A stretch of DNA of 20,402 nt. It comes from a virus. This document shows positions 5,882 to 13,400 of this stretch, piece by piece. Under the pieces are notes generated by a model. It saw only the letters and a list, made by a program, of their open reading frames with translations, was not told the DNA's origin and did no database searches. The stretch covers positions 1 through 20,402 of IMG/VR virus record IMGVR_UViG_3300044695_000171; one strand, given 5' to 3'. The number at the start of each line of letters is the position of its first letter. Positions within the stretch are counted from its first letter, which is position 1. The position numbers and the translations under genes were made by a program.

Positions 5882-6371
5882 GACGGTAGCTCCGTCTATC
5901 GCCACTGCCGTTGGTGGTCCACTGGCAGGGATGGCGACCCGTGCCATCTCCGAAGCCCTTCTTGGCAAGCCGGATGGAACTGAGGACGAGCTTCTAGAGG
6001 CAGCCAAGAACGCCACACCGGAACAACTGCTTGCTCTGAAGCAGGCAGAGCAGAACTTTGTAATCCGGATGCGTGAGCTTGATGTTGATCTTGAGCGTAT
6101 TGCTAATCAAGATCGCAATTCTGCCCGTGAACGAGAAGTTAAAACGGGCGATCACACGCCCAAACTTCTGGCGGCTGCCGTGACCTTTGGCTTCTTCGGC
6201 GTTCTCTTCTGGATGATTGCTTATGGCCTGCCCGAGAACGGCGGTGAAGCAATGCTGGTTATGCTGGGGACATTGGGAACGGCATGGGGCGCTATCGTCT
6301 CCTACTACTTCGGCTCTTCGGCTGGCTCTCGCGAAAAGACCCAGGCCATGAACAGGATCATGGACAAGTGA
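5856..6371 (+). CDS. Three-helix holin-like protein (GTA-type 3TM holin family)
   Basis: A 171-residue protein from GTG 5856. The N-terminal segment NLVRTVAPSIATAVGGPLAG is weakly hydrophobic. A soluble, charged helix follows (ATPEQLLALKQAEQNFVIRM, RELDVDLERIANQDRNSARE). Two clear membrane segments lie at about residues 104-124 (LLAAAVTFGFFGVLFWMIAY) and 131-153 (EAMLVMLGTLGTAWGAIVSY), ending YYFGSSAGSREKT. This matches the family called holin of three TMs, known from gene-transfer-agent and phage lysis loci. The GTG is selected by a perfect AGGAGG (5844-5849) 6 bases upstream, inside the preceding gene. An ATG at 5817 in the same frame has no such signal. The C-terminus overlaps the endolysin start by 4 bases. 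Confidence 0.8.
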   Translation: MEQLLNLVRTVAPSIATAVGGPLAGMATRAISEALLGKPDGTEDELLEAAKNATPEQLLALKQAEQNFVIRMRELDVDLERIANQDRNSAREREVKTGDHTPKLLAAAVTFGFFGVLFWMIAYGLPENGGEAMLVMLGTLGTAWGAIVSYYFGSSAGSREKTQAMNRIMDK

Positions 6372-6889
6372 AAGACAACTTTGAACGCTGCCTGAAGTTC
6401 GTCCTGCACCATGAGGGTGGCTGGGCAGATCATCCCCGTGATCCTGGCGGCGCGACCATGAAGGGCGTGACCCTGGCCGTCTACAAAGAGTACCTTGGCC
6501 GTGAGGTGAGCAAGGAAGAGCTTCGCGCCATTCCAGACGCCCACCTCCACGACCTCTACCGCACTCGCTACTGGGACAAGGCTCGCTGTGATGAGTGGGC
6601 TCCAGGCGTGGACTTGTCTGTTTTCGACCTTGCCGTGAATGGTGGAGTCGGTCGTGCAGCCAAAATGCTCCAACGTTGTGTTGGGGCAGAACCTGATGGC
6701 GCTATCGGCCCCAAGACCATTGCTGCGGTTAACGCTGTCCCAGCCAAGAACCTCATTGTTCGCTTTGCTGAGGACAGGCGTGAGTTCTATAAAGGTTTGA
6801 AAACCTTTGATACGTTCGGTCGCGGATGGCTTCGCCGCACTGACGACTGTGAAACCGAAGCCATGAAGATGGCAGGAGATTTGCGATGA
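6368..6889 (+). CDS. Endolysin, glycoside hydrolase family 108 muramidase
   Basis: A 173-residue peptidoglycan-degrading enzyme. The GH108 signature is near the N-terminus: HHEGGWADHPRDPGGATMKG, followed by VTLAVYKEYLG. Glu16 of the EGG motif is the expected catalytic acid. DLYRTRYWDKARCDEW and the FDLAVNGGVGRAAKMLQRCV helix follow. The C-terminal part (EPDGAIGPKTIAAVNA) is the small peptidoglycan-binding fold usually fused to GH108. The family cleaves the glycan backbone of murein. There is no signal peptide, so release through a holin is expected. The start is GTG 6368 in a GTGA overlap with the holin stop, with AGGA (6354-6357) 10 bases upstream. The same frame is open back to 6284, but that part is only the holin gene read out of frame. 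Confidence 0.93.
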   Translation: MKDNFERCLKFVLHHEGGWADHPRDPGGATMKGVTLAVYKEYLGREVSKEELRAIPDAHLHDLYRTRYWDKARCDEWAPGVDLSVFDLAVNGGVGRAAKMLQRCVGAEPDGAIGPKTIAAVNAVPAKNLIVRFAEDRREFYKGLKTFDTFGRGWLRRTDDCETEAMKMAGDLR

Positions 6890-7176
6890 TGAAGAAGCCC
6901 AAGATGCCGAAGGCGGCTGACGATATGAAGGCCGGTATGGCGATGCCGCGCTTTGGCGCTCGTGCGATGCGTCCAGGCGGCATGGCGAAGGGTGGCAAGG
7001 TTCATCCTGACGCCGCGATGGACCGCAAGCTGATTAAGGAAGAGATCGGCAAGGCGCACAAGAAGATGGGCATGAAGGAAGGCGGTGCCGTTAAGAAGAT
7101 GGCTGCCGGTGGCTCTGCCTCCAAGCGCGCTGATGGCGTTGCCACTCATGGCAAGACCAAAGGTAAGTTCATCTGA
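6886..7176 (+). CDS. Small basic Lys/Met/Gly-rich protein with KEGG and GKTKG motifs
   Basis: A 96-residue protein, very rich in Lys, Met, Gly and Ala (MMKKPKMPKAADDMKAGMAM, then RFGARAMRPGGMAKGGKV). A short helix, DRKLIKEEIGKAHKKMG, leads to a flexible end made of MKEGGAVKKMAAGG and ADGVATHGKTKGKFI. The last 30 residues are paralogous to those of the next gene. Such proteins are frequent in environmental phages and have no established function. The charge suggests DNA or RNA contact or an internal virion protein, as inference. The start ATGA overlaps the endolysin stop and has AGGAG (6874-6878) 7 bases upstream. Codons near the end (AAAGG, 7159-7163) may serve as the next ribosome binding site. 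Confidence 0.75.
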   Translation: MMKKPKMPKAADDMKAGMAMPRFGARAMRPGGMAKGGKVHPDAAMDRKLIKEEIGKAHKKMGMKEGGAVKKMAAGGSASKRADGVATHGKTKGKFI

Positions 7177-7481
7177 TGGACCGTCGTCGCCGTGTGCGCT
7201 CCTACGAAGAGGACATGACTCCGCCTCGTGGTATGCGGAACTTCCGCTCGAATGCAGTTCCGACTGACGAGCCGATGCCGCCGCCGCGCAGCTTTGAGGA
7301 AGACATGACGCCGCCTCCGGGTATGCGAAACTTCCGCTCCAATGCTGTCCCCAGCAACGAGCCCATCCCTGGCCGTCCTTCCCGTATGAAGGAAGGTGGT
7401 ACCGTGAAGATGAAGTCTGGTGGCGTCACCCGTGGCGATGGCTGCGCCACTCGCGGCAAGACCAAGGGGCGCATGGTGTGA
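7176..7481 (+). CDS. Small protein with a 30-residue tandem duplication and GKTKG tail
   Basis: A 101-residue protein. After a basic start (MDRRRRVR) come two adjacent 30-residue copies: residues 9-38 start SYEEDMTPPRGMRNFRSNAV and residues 39-68 start SFEEDMTPPPGMRNFRSNAV. The end, RMKEGGTVKMKSGG followed by RGDGCATRGKTKGRMV, is paralogous to the end of the preceding protein. No enzymatic motif is seen; the function is unknown. The start codon overlaps the previous stop (TGATG). AAGGGG (7464-7469), inside the codons for the GKTKG tail, is positioned 8 bases before the GTG start of the next gene. Confidence 0.75.
   Translation: MDRRRRVRSYEEDMTPPRGMRNFRSNAVPTDEPMPPPRSFEEDMTPPPGMRNFRSNAVPSNEPIPGRPSRMKEGGTVKMKSGGVTRGDGCATRGKTKGRMV
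7200..7379 (+). repeat. Tandem direct repeat, 2 x 90 bp, in-frame
   Basis: Bases 7200-7289 and 7290-7379 encode near-identical 30-residue units (EEDMTPP-x-GMRNFRSNAVP-x-x-EP). About 23 of 30 residues are identical, while many third codon positions differ. The duplication is therefore not brand new and the protein sequence has been kept. Confidence 0.9.
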
Positions 7482-7786
7482 AGAAGGAAGAGAAGGTTCG
7501 GAAGGTCATGGGGGAGTTCAAGGAAGGCTCCCTTAAATCGTCCAGTGGGCAGAAGGTGAAGAACCCGAAGCAGGCTGTGGCGATTGCGCTTTCCGAGGCT
7601 TCTCGGATGGCTGAGGGTGGTCGGGTTAAGCCGCAGAACCCGAAGCTATGGGCTGCCGCCAAGAGCGCCGCCAAGGCCAAGTTCGATGTGTACCCTTCTG
7701 CCTATGCAAATGCCTGGGCATCTAAGGAGTACAAGAAGAAGGGCGGCACTTGGCGCGGTCCTGACAACAGGGTCTCGAAGAAATGA
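7478..7786 (+). CDS. Small basic two-domain protein (DUF6496-like N-terminus)
   Basis: A 102-residue protein with two recognisable blocks. The N-terminal block, KVRKVMGEFKEGSLKSSSGQ then KVKNPKQAVAIALSEA, matches a small conserved phage/bacterial domain that I believe is DUF6496. The C-terminal block, NPKLWAAAKSAAKAKFDVYP then SAYANAWASKEYKKKGGTWR, is a second widespread phage motif that often occurs alone. The two appear fused here, joined by SRMAEGGRVKPQ. The function is unknown. The start is GTG in a GTGA overlap with the previous stop, with AAGGGG 8 bases upstream. The tail overlaps the next start by 4 bases. Confidence 0.78.
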   Translation: MKKEEKVRKVMGEFKEGSLKSSSGQKVKNPKQAVAIALSEASRMAEGGRVKPQNPKLWAAAKSAAKAKFDVYPSAYANAWASKEYKKKGGTWRGPDNRVSKK

Positions 7787-8046
7787 AGGGCGGTCTCGGC
7801 AAGTGGTTTGGTGAGAAGTGGGTGGACATCAAGACCGGTAAGCCCTGTGGCCGAAGCGGTTCTGAGAAGTCCAAGCGCGGATACCCTGCCTGCCGCCCTT
7901 CAGCGGCTGCTGCCAAGATGTCTTCTGGGCAGAAAGCCACGATGGCTAAAACGAAGACTGGGCCTGCCCGTAAGAGTTGGCCTATAAGTCCTAGTGGAAA
8001 GAGCAAGTCAGTGCCTCGCCTACACTCCAAGCTTGGACGCCCATAA
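7783..8046 (+). CDS. Small basic protein with GLxxWFxEKWVDI motif
   Basis: An 87-residue basic protein. The N-terminal part, MKGGLGKWFGEKWVDIKTGK, is followed by PCGRSGSEKSKRGYPACRPS with two cysteines (PCGR and ACRP). This is a block I recognise from many short phage proteins of unknown function (possibly DUF5872, not certain). The C-terminal half is low-complexity Ser/Lys/Pro (KTKTGPARKSWPISPSGKSK). It starts inside the previous gene's stop (ATGA) and ends directly against the next ATG, closing the chain of four coupled small genes. The conserved Cys and Trp suggest a small folded core; no function can be assigned. Confidence 0.75.
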   Translation: MKGGLGKWFGEKWVDIKTGKPCGRSGSEKSKRGYPACRPSAAAAKMSSGQKATMAKTKTGPARKSWPISPSGKSKSVPRLHSKLGRP

Positions 8047-8721
8047 ATGACGACCTCTGGCACAGCCGTCTGGAATCTCGACATTGCCGACCTCATTGAG
8101 GAGGCATACGAGCGCGCTGGCCTTGAGGCTCGCACGGGTTATGATTTCCGTACTGCCCGTCGATCCCTGAACATTCTCTCGGCTGAGTGGTCGAACCGTG
8201 GCCTGAACCTCTGGACCGTTCAGGAGAACGCTCTGGTCCTGACGCCTGGGGTGAAGACCTACTCCCTGGCAGCCGACACGATTGATATCATCGAGACGAT
8301 GATCCGGGTGACAACCAGCGGATCGCCTCTGGATTACACCGTGTCTCGCATTGGCGTGGGTGACTATGCCACCCTGCCGAACAAAAACACGACGGGCCGT
8401 CCTCTCCAGATTTATGTGAACCGACAGGTGAGCCCGGAGTACACGCTGTGGCCTGTACCCGATTTGCCGTACACGATCCTGTATTGGACGATGCGCCGCA
8501 TTCAGGACGCCACTACGGCAACTGACGTAATGGATATGCCGGTGCGGTTTGTGCCCTGCCTTGTGGCTGGGCTGGCGTTTCAGATTGCCATGAAGCGGCC
8601 CGAGGCTGCGGCCAGGGTTCCCCTGCTGAAGCAGGAGTATATGGAGCAGTTCCAGCTTGCGGCGGATGAGGATCGCGGTCGCGAGCCTGCTCGCTTTGTA
8701 CCCTGGTCGTCCTATCCATGA
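8047..8721 (+). CDS. Head-tail connector/tail adaptor protein (P22 gp4 or T7 gp11-type)
   Basis: A 224-residue protein of a family common in podovirus-like environmental phages. It is mostly helical at the N-terminus (NLDIADLIEEAYERAGLEAR, TGYDFRTARRSLNILSAEWS) and then beta-rich (NRGLNLWTVQENALVLTPGV, TGRPLQIYVNRQVSPEYTLW, PVPDLPYTILYWTMRRIQD). The end is helical (RFVPCLVAGLAFQIAMKRPE). Such proteins bind below the portal ring, close the head and accept the tail nozzle. Whether it is the gp4-like first adaptor or the T7 gp11-like gatekeeper cannot be decided here. The start follows the previous stop directly, with a poor ribosome binding site, suggesting coupling. Confidence 0.75.
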   Translation: MTTSGTAVWNLDIADLIEEAYERAGLEARTGYDFRTARRSLNILSAEWSNRGLNLWTVQENALVLTPGVKTYSLAADTIDIIETMIRVTTSGSPLDYTVSRIGVGDYATLPNKNTTGRPLQIYVNRQVSPEYTLWPVPDLPYTILYWTMRRIQDATTATDVMDMPVRFVPCLVAGLAFQIAMKRPEAAARVPLLKQEYMEQFQLAADEDRGREPARFVPWSSYP

Positions 8722-9032
8722 GTGTTAAGTTCGCTCGCGGCAATAAAGCTTACGCTTTTTGTGATAGGTGTTACCAGAGGTACGATCTAAAGGAACTAAC
8801 TTGGCAAGTTGTGAACCAAAAGCCTACTGGCCTAAAGGTTTGCGATGAATGCAATGATGTGGATCATCCCCAGTATCAGTTGGGCAAGTTCCCCATCAAT
8901 GATCCTGTTGCTTTGCAGGACCCGAGGCCGGATATTAACCCAGGCCGAAGCCTGAACGGTTGGAATCCTGTTGGCAATTCTGCCACCACGACGAACGGCA
9001 ACGTGGGTAACGTTGCTATCTTTGTAGGATAG
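8718..9032 (+). CDS. Small zinc-ribbon protein in the tail region
   Basis: A 104-residue protein with two CxxC knuckles: Cys15-Cys18 in AFCDRCYQRYDLKEL and Cys42-Cys45 in LKVCDECNDVDHPQYQLGK. This forms a probable zinc ribbon, followed by a conserved DPVALQDPRPDINPGRS segment and a Gly/Asn-rich tail. The pattern recurs beside tail adaptor genes of many aquatic phages. Its function is unknown; a small metal-stabilised virion part or an assembly factor is plausible. The start ATGA overlaps the adaptor stop. The DNA at 8740-8850 looks visibly more AT-rich than its neighbours. Confidence 0.8.
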   Translation: MSVKFARGNKAYAFCDRCYQRYDLKELTWQVVNQKPTGLKVCDECNDVDHPQYQLGKFPINDPVALQDPRPDINPGRSLNGWNPVGNSATTTNGNVGNVAIFVG

Positions 9033-9041
9033 GAGCGTATC

Positions 9042-9332
9042 ATGAAGGGCAAAGCCCACACGCCGACCAGCATGGAAATGAAGAAGCACGGGCGGAACAT
9101 CGCTCGCGCTATGAATCAGACCGGCGGCGCTGCCTACGGCAAGAAGACCCCGGATGGCGTGAAGGCGGTTGACGCTAGCGCGTATGACCTGAAGCCTGTT
9201 CCCAACAAGGGCGTGACCAACGCTCCGAACCAAGCCATTGTCGCCAATGAAGGCTCGCCCAAGAAGGCCACGAAGATTCGCGGCACGGGCGCTGCCACCA
9301 AGGGCATCATGGCTCGCGGCCCGATGGGCTGA
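9042..9332 (+). CDS. Small basic protein with TKIRGTGAATKG tail
   Basis: A 96-residue basic, flexible protein (KGKAHTPTSMEMKKHGRNIA, then YGKKTPDGVKAVDASAYDLK) ending KKATKIRGTGAATKGIMARG. The end resembles, in spacing and composition, the C-terminal motifs of the two small proteins at 6886-7481 ([AVC]AT[HRK]G followed by a basic, Gly-containing end). The function is unknown. It lies between two tail-adaptor-type genes, so a minor virion component or assembly partner is plausible. The ribosome binding site is TAGGAG (9030-9035), partly within the preceding stop, 6 bases upstream. Confidence 0.72.
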   Translation: MKGKAHTPTSMEMKKHGRNIARAMNQTGGAAYGKKTPDGVKAVDASAYDLKPVPNKGVTNAPNQAIVANEGSPKKATKIRGTGAATKGIMARGPMG

Positions 9333-9345
9333 GGATTAGACGGCA

Positions 9346-9981
9346 ATGAACTACGCGACGCTGGTAGCTCTGCTTCAGGACTACACGCAGAACTCTTCGA
9401 CGGAGTTCGTTGCCGCCATTCCTGACATCGTGAAGCTGGCTGAGGACCGGATTTACCAGTCCGTCCAAATCCCGGCTCTCAAGCGCAATGCTACGTCCAA
9501 CTTCGTTCAGGGCAACAAGTACCTAGCTGCACCCACTGATTTCTTGTCAGTGTATTCGATGGCAGCAAAGAGCGCGTCTGGGGTGTACTCCTACCTTCTG
9601 GAGAAGGAGGTGGGCTACATCAACGAGGCGTTCCCCAATCCTGCGCTGACTGGGGTGCCCCGGTATTACGCGCTCTTCAACGACGCTACCTTCGTTGTCG
9701 CGCCTACTCCGAGCGCCTTCCTTGAGGTTGAGCTTCACTACTTCTATGAGCCGCCGAGCATTGTAGACACGGGTACGTCCTGGCTTGGCGACAACACGGA
9801 GAGCGTCCTGTTCTATGGGGCGCTGTGTGAAGCCTACACCTATATGAAGGGCGATGCTGATCTCGTTGCTCTCTACCGTCAGCGGTACGACGAGGCTCTT
9901 GCTCGCCTGAAGAACCTGGGCGAAGGCATGGATAAGCGCGATAATTTCCGGCTTGATCTGCCTCGTATACCGCCGACCTAG
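9346..9981 (+). CDS. Phage adaptor / tail tubular-type protein
   Basis: A 211-residue protein of a widespread podovirus-like family. It opens with NYATLVALLQDYTQNSSTEF and VAAIPDIVKLAEDRIYQSVQ. It continues with LKRNATSNFVQGNKYLAAPT, a TGVPRYYALFNDATFVVAPT strand pair and VELHYFYEPPSIVD. It ends with YGALCEAYTYMKGDADLVAL and a helical YDEALARLKNLGEGMDKRDN. Together with the protein at 8047-8721 it probably forms the ring(s) between portal and nozzle. Which plays the first and which the second adaptor role is not resolvable from sequence alone. GAGGATT just after the preceding stop provides a weak ribosome site. Confidence 0.75.
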   Translation: MNYATLVALLQDYTQNSSTEFVAAIPDIVKLAEDRIYQSVQIPALKRNATSNFVQGNKYLAAPTDFLSVYSMAAKSASGVYSYLLEKEVGYINEAFPNPALTGVPRYYALFNDATFVVAPTPSAFLEVELHYFYEPPSIVDTGTSWLGDNTESVLFYGALCEAYTYMKGDADLVALYRQRYDEALARLKNLGEGMDKRDNFRLDLPRIPPT

Positions 9982-9990
9982 GATTAGCCG

Positions 9991-10431
9991 ATGGCAATCG
10001 TCCAAGCCTTCTGCACGAGTTTCAAGAAGCAGCTTCTTGAAGGCGTGCATGACTTCCGGGCTGTTGGTGGAGACACGTTCAAGATCGCCCTCTACACTGA
10101 GGCTGCGAACCTGAACTCCACGACGCTTGCCTATTCTGCCACGGGAGAAATCTCTGGGGCAGGATACACGGCTGGTGGGCTGGCTCTCACCAACATAGGG
10201 CCAACGGAATATAACTTAGCTGGGGTTTGCTCATTCCAGACAGCGACATGGGCTGGGGCTACGTTCTCTGCCCGTGGCGCGCTGATCTATAACACCACCC
10301 CGGATCACAGCTACACCAACCCGGCCTGCCTTGTGCTAGACTTCGGCACAACGCGCTTTGCTGTGAACAACGTCTTTCAGGTTCAGTTTCCTCAGATCAC
10401 CGATCTCAGCGCGATTGTGAGGATCAACTAA
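9991..10431 (+). CDS. Conserved virion protein (possible tail/fibre accessory)
   Basis: A 146-residue, beta-rich protein: VQAFCTSFKKQLLEGVHDFR, GGDTFKIALYTEAANLNS, TGEISGAGYTAGGLALTNIG, GATFSARGALIYNTTPDH and ACLVLDFGTTRFAVNNVFQV. This family is very common in environmental phages immediately upstream of tail-fibre genes, but I know of no demonstrated function. The many short strands and low charge suit a structural protein, perhaps at the fibre base. AGGA of the preceding inter-gene spacer serves as ribosome site. Its own 3' end supplies TGAGGA (10418-10423) for the fibre gene that follows one base later. Confidence 0.78.
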   Translation: MAIVQAFCTSFKKQLLEGVHDFRAVGGDTFKIALYTEAANLNSTTLAYSATGEISGAGYTAGGLALTNIGPTEYNLAGVCSFQTATWAGATFSARGALIYNTTPDHSYTNPACLVLDFGTTRFAVNNVFQVQFPQITDLSAIVRIN

Positions 10432-10432
10432 G

Positions 10433-13400
10433 ATGCCCTTCATTATCGCTGATCGCGTTCGGGAAACCAGCACCACTGTTGGCACGGGCAGCATTGCTCT
10501 TGCTGGTGCCGTCACTGGCTATCAGACCTTTGATGCCGTTCTCGATACAGGCGACACAACCTACTACACGGTTGCAGATCAGGGTGGGAACAACTGGGAA
10601 GTTGGCATCGGCACGTTCACGGCGCCGTCCACCCTAGCCCGTACAACGATCCTCTCGTCTAGCAACGGGGGCAGCATCGTCACTTTTGGCGCTGGCATAA
10701 AAGATGTCTTTATCAGCCTGCCTGCCAGCAAGACGAACGTTGAAGATCAGCCCAATCTAATTGAGGTCAACAGTTCCTCCCCTGCCCTTCGTATTACGCA
10801 GACCGGTACGGGCAATGCTCTGCTGGTTGAGGATAGCGCGAACCCCGACAGCACGCCGTTCGTGGTCACGGCGGATGGCAACGTCGGCATCGGCACTACG
10901 GCCCCGAGCGCAACGCTAAACATTTATAATGCGACAAGCTCTCAAATCCTTACTCAAGGAGATGCCACTGCAAACATTATAGTAAACAGGGCCTCTAGTG
11001 ACACTGGAAGGCCCGGTTTAGTAATAAGGAAATCTCGTGGTACGGTCGCCTCTCCTGCCGCAGTAAATAGCGGAGACCCATTAGGAACCATTTTCTTCCA
11101 GGGATTCGGTGGCACAAATATAAGGTCTCTTTCCCAGATATGGGGAAATGTCGAAACTTACACTTCTGACACTGATATTTCCTCAAACATCACATTTCTC
11201 ACTTCGCCAAGCGGCTCTGCTTCTGGCGTTGAAGTTATGCGAATTACTTCTGGCGGCAACGTCGGCATCGGTACGTCGTCGCCGGGCGCAAGGCTAGATG
11301 TAAGCTCCGGCGGCAACAATATCGTTGCGAGCCGCAGCACGGGCGGGTACGCAGCTTTCCAGCGTTTTGCTCCCACTGGGCAGCAAACTTACGATTTTTA
11401 TAATGTTAATAATGTTGAAGTGGCGCGAATTACCGCCGACGCTTCTAATTTTCTTTCTTTTTCAACAGGCTCTTCTGGCACCGAGCGTATGCGTATCGAC
11501 GCCAGCGGCAACGTCGGCATCGGTACGTCGGCTCCAAGTTACAAGTTGCAGACCAACGCTGGTTCGGTAGGTACTAGCATTTCTAATCGTGCTGACGCGC
11601 TTTCCCTTGTGACGACGACCAGCAATGTTGACCTCCTTAATTTTTACAAAGTGCGCGACGGCAGCGGTAGCTCTTGGGAGACGGCTGCTTGGAGAATTCA
11701 GCAGCGCATTGACGTTACCGACATGGGCTATATTCAATTCAATGGCTCAGGGCTGCCACAGGGCTTGGCCTTTGGCACAAGCAACACCGAGCGCATGCGG
11801 ATCGACAGCAGCGGCAACGTCGGCATCGGTACGTCGTCGCCATTCGCTAGGCTGCACGTTGTCGGGACCATTCAAGCTGTCAACGGGTCGTCCGCTGCAC
11901 AGATTTACTCGGATGGTGGCGCTGCCTATTTCGCTAGTTCCGGTGCGTTCCCGTCGCTGTTCCTGACCAACGGCGCCGAGCGTATGCGTATCGACGCCTC
12001 TGGCAACGTCGGTATCGGTACGTCGTCGCCGGGCGCCAAGTTCGCTGTCTATACTAGCAATACTGACAGCATCAATGGCATTCTCGTCGCTGGCGGCGCC
12101 ACAAATAAGACCGTCATGCTTCGTCCTTCTATGGGCGCAGGCAATAACAACGGCATCGTCCAAGCCGGGGATGGCGGCATCATCTTCGATGGTGGCACGT
12201 TTGATACCGGGGCCTTTGTCATCGCGCCTTGGGCCAACGCCACAAGCGGTATCCGCATCGTTGGATCGACAGGCAACGTCGGCATCGGTACTTCGTCTCC
12301 GGGCACAAGGCTGACTGTTGCCGCTGCTGGCGAATCAGGCGCGCGTTTTCTTGGCAACGGCCTTACTTCTGCCGGTCTGTTTGTGGGCTACAACTCGGCT
12401 GCCTATGTCTTTAACGATAGCAACACGCCGCTGATCTTCGGCACCAACGCCGCCGAGCGCATGCGTATCACCTCTGACGGCAACGTCGGCATTGGTACTA
12501 ATCCTGGGGTGCGCTTGAATGTTCTCGCCGCTGACGGCGTGACCAACTCCCGATTTGCAGGCGCGTCTTTCGCCGTTCGCATAGTATCCGCTCCAAGTGT
12601 TGGCGCAGTCATTGAGGCCACGAACAACAACGAAGCGACTTACCAGCCGCTGCTTGTTGGCGGCTCCCAGGTTCAGTTCACGACCTTTGGCACCGAGCGC
12701 GCTCGCATCACCGCTGCTGGCAACGTCGGCATCGGTACAACGTCGCCAGATACAAGCCTCGGGGTTAACGGTGGTATCCGCGCTAGGGGAGGCGCGCCTG
12801 GGGCTTTCGGGGCAAACAACAACGGGTATTCCTTTAGCGGCGGTGGTGGCGACACAGACGGGGGCATGTTTTCCTCCGCTGACGGGCAAGTGGAGTTTTA
12901 CACCAACGCTGTCGAACGCGCTCGCATCACCTCTGGCGGCGGCTTTAGGATTGGAACATCAAATAACGCTACCAGCAACGGCAAAGTGCCGCGCCTGTAT
13001 GTTTATGAGACGGCTGCCCAGCCTCCCATTGCAACGTATGTAGACTCTACTTCCGCCGCCAATCAAATTGCTTTTTTCAACCCAAATGGTGAAGTGGGGA
13101 CCATTAACACCGACGGCTTTACGACAGGCTACAACACATCCTCCGACTACCGCCTCAAGCACGATGTGCAGTCGCTGACCGGCGCCCTTGCCACCATCGC
13201 TGCGCTCAAGCCGTCTACCTACAAGTGGAACGCCGACGACAGCCACGGCGAAGGCTTCATCGCGCATGAGCTTGCGGAACACATTCCGCTCGCTGTGACC
13301 GGCGAAAAGGACGCGGTGAACGAGGACGGCTCCATCAAGCCGCAGGGTGTCGATTACAGCAAGGTGGTCGTCCACCTCGTTGCCGCCGTCCAAGAACTCA

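Noticed and set aside
6284-6367. N-terminal extension of the endolysin
   Set aside because: The extra residues are the membrane end of the holin read out of frame; GH108 proteins begin close to the catalytic EGG motif as in the GTG 6368 start.
10877-12960. CRISPR-like array of regular short repeats
   Set aside because: The repeats are in-frame codons for GNVGIGT, spacing is irregular (189-378 bases), and the intervening DNA is coding; no cas genes.
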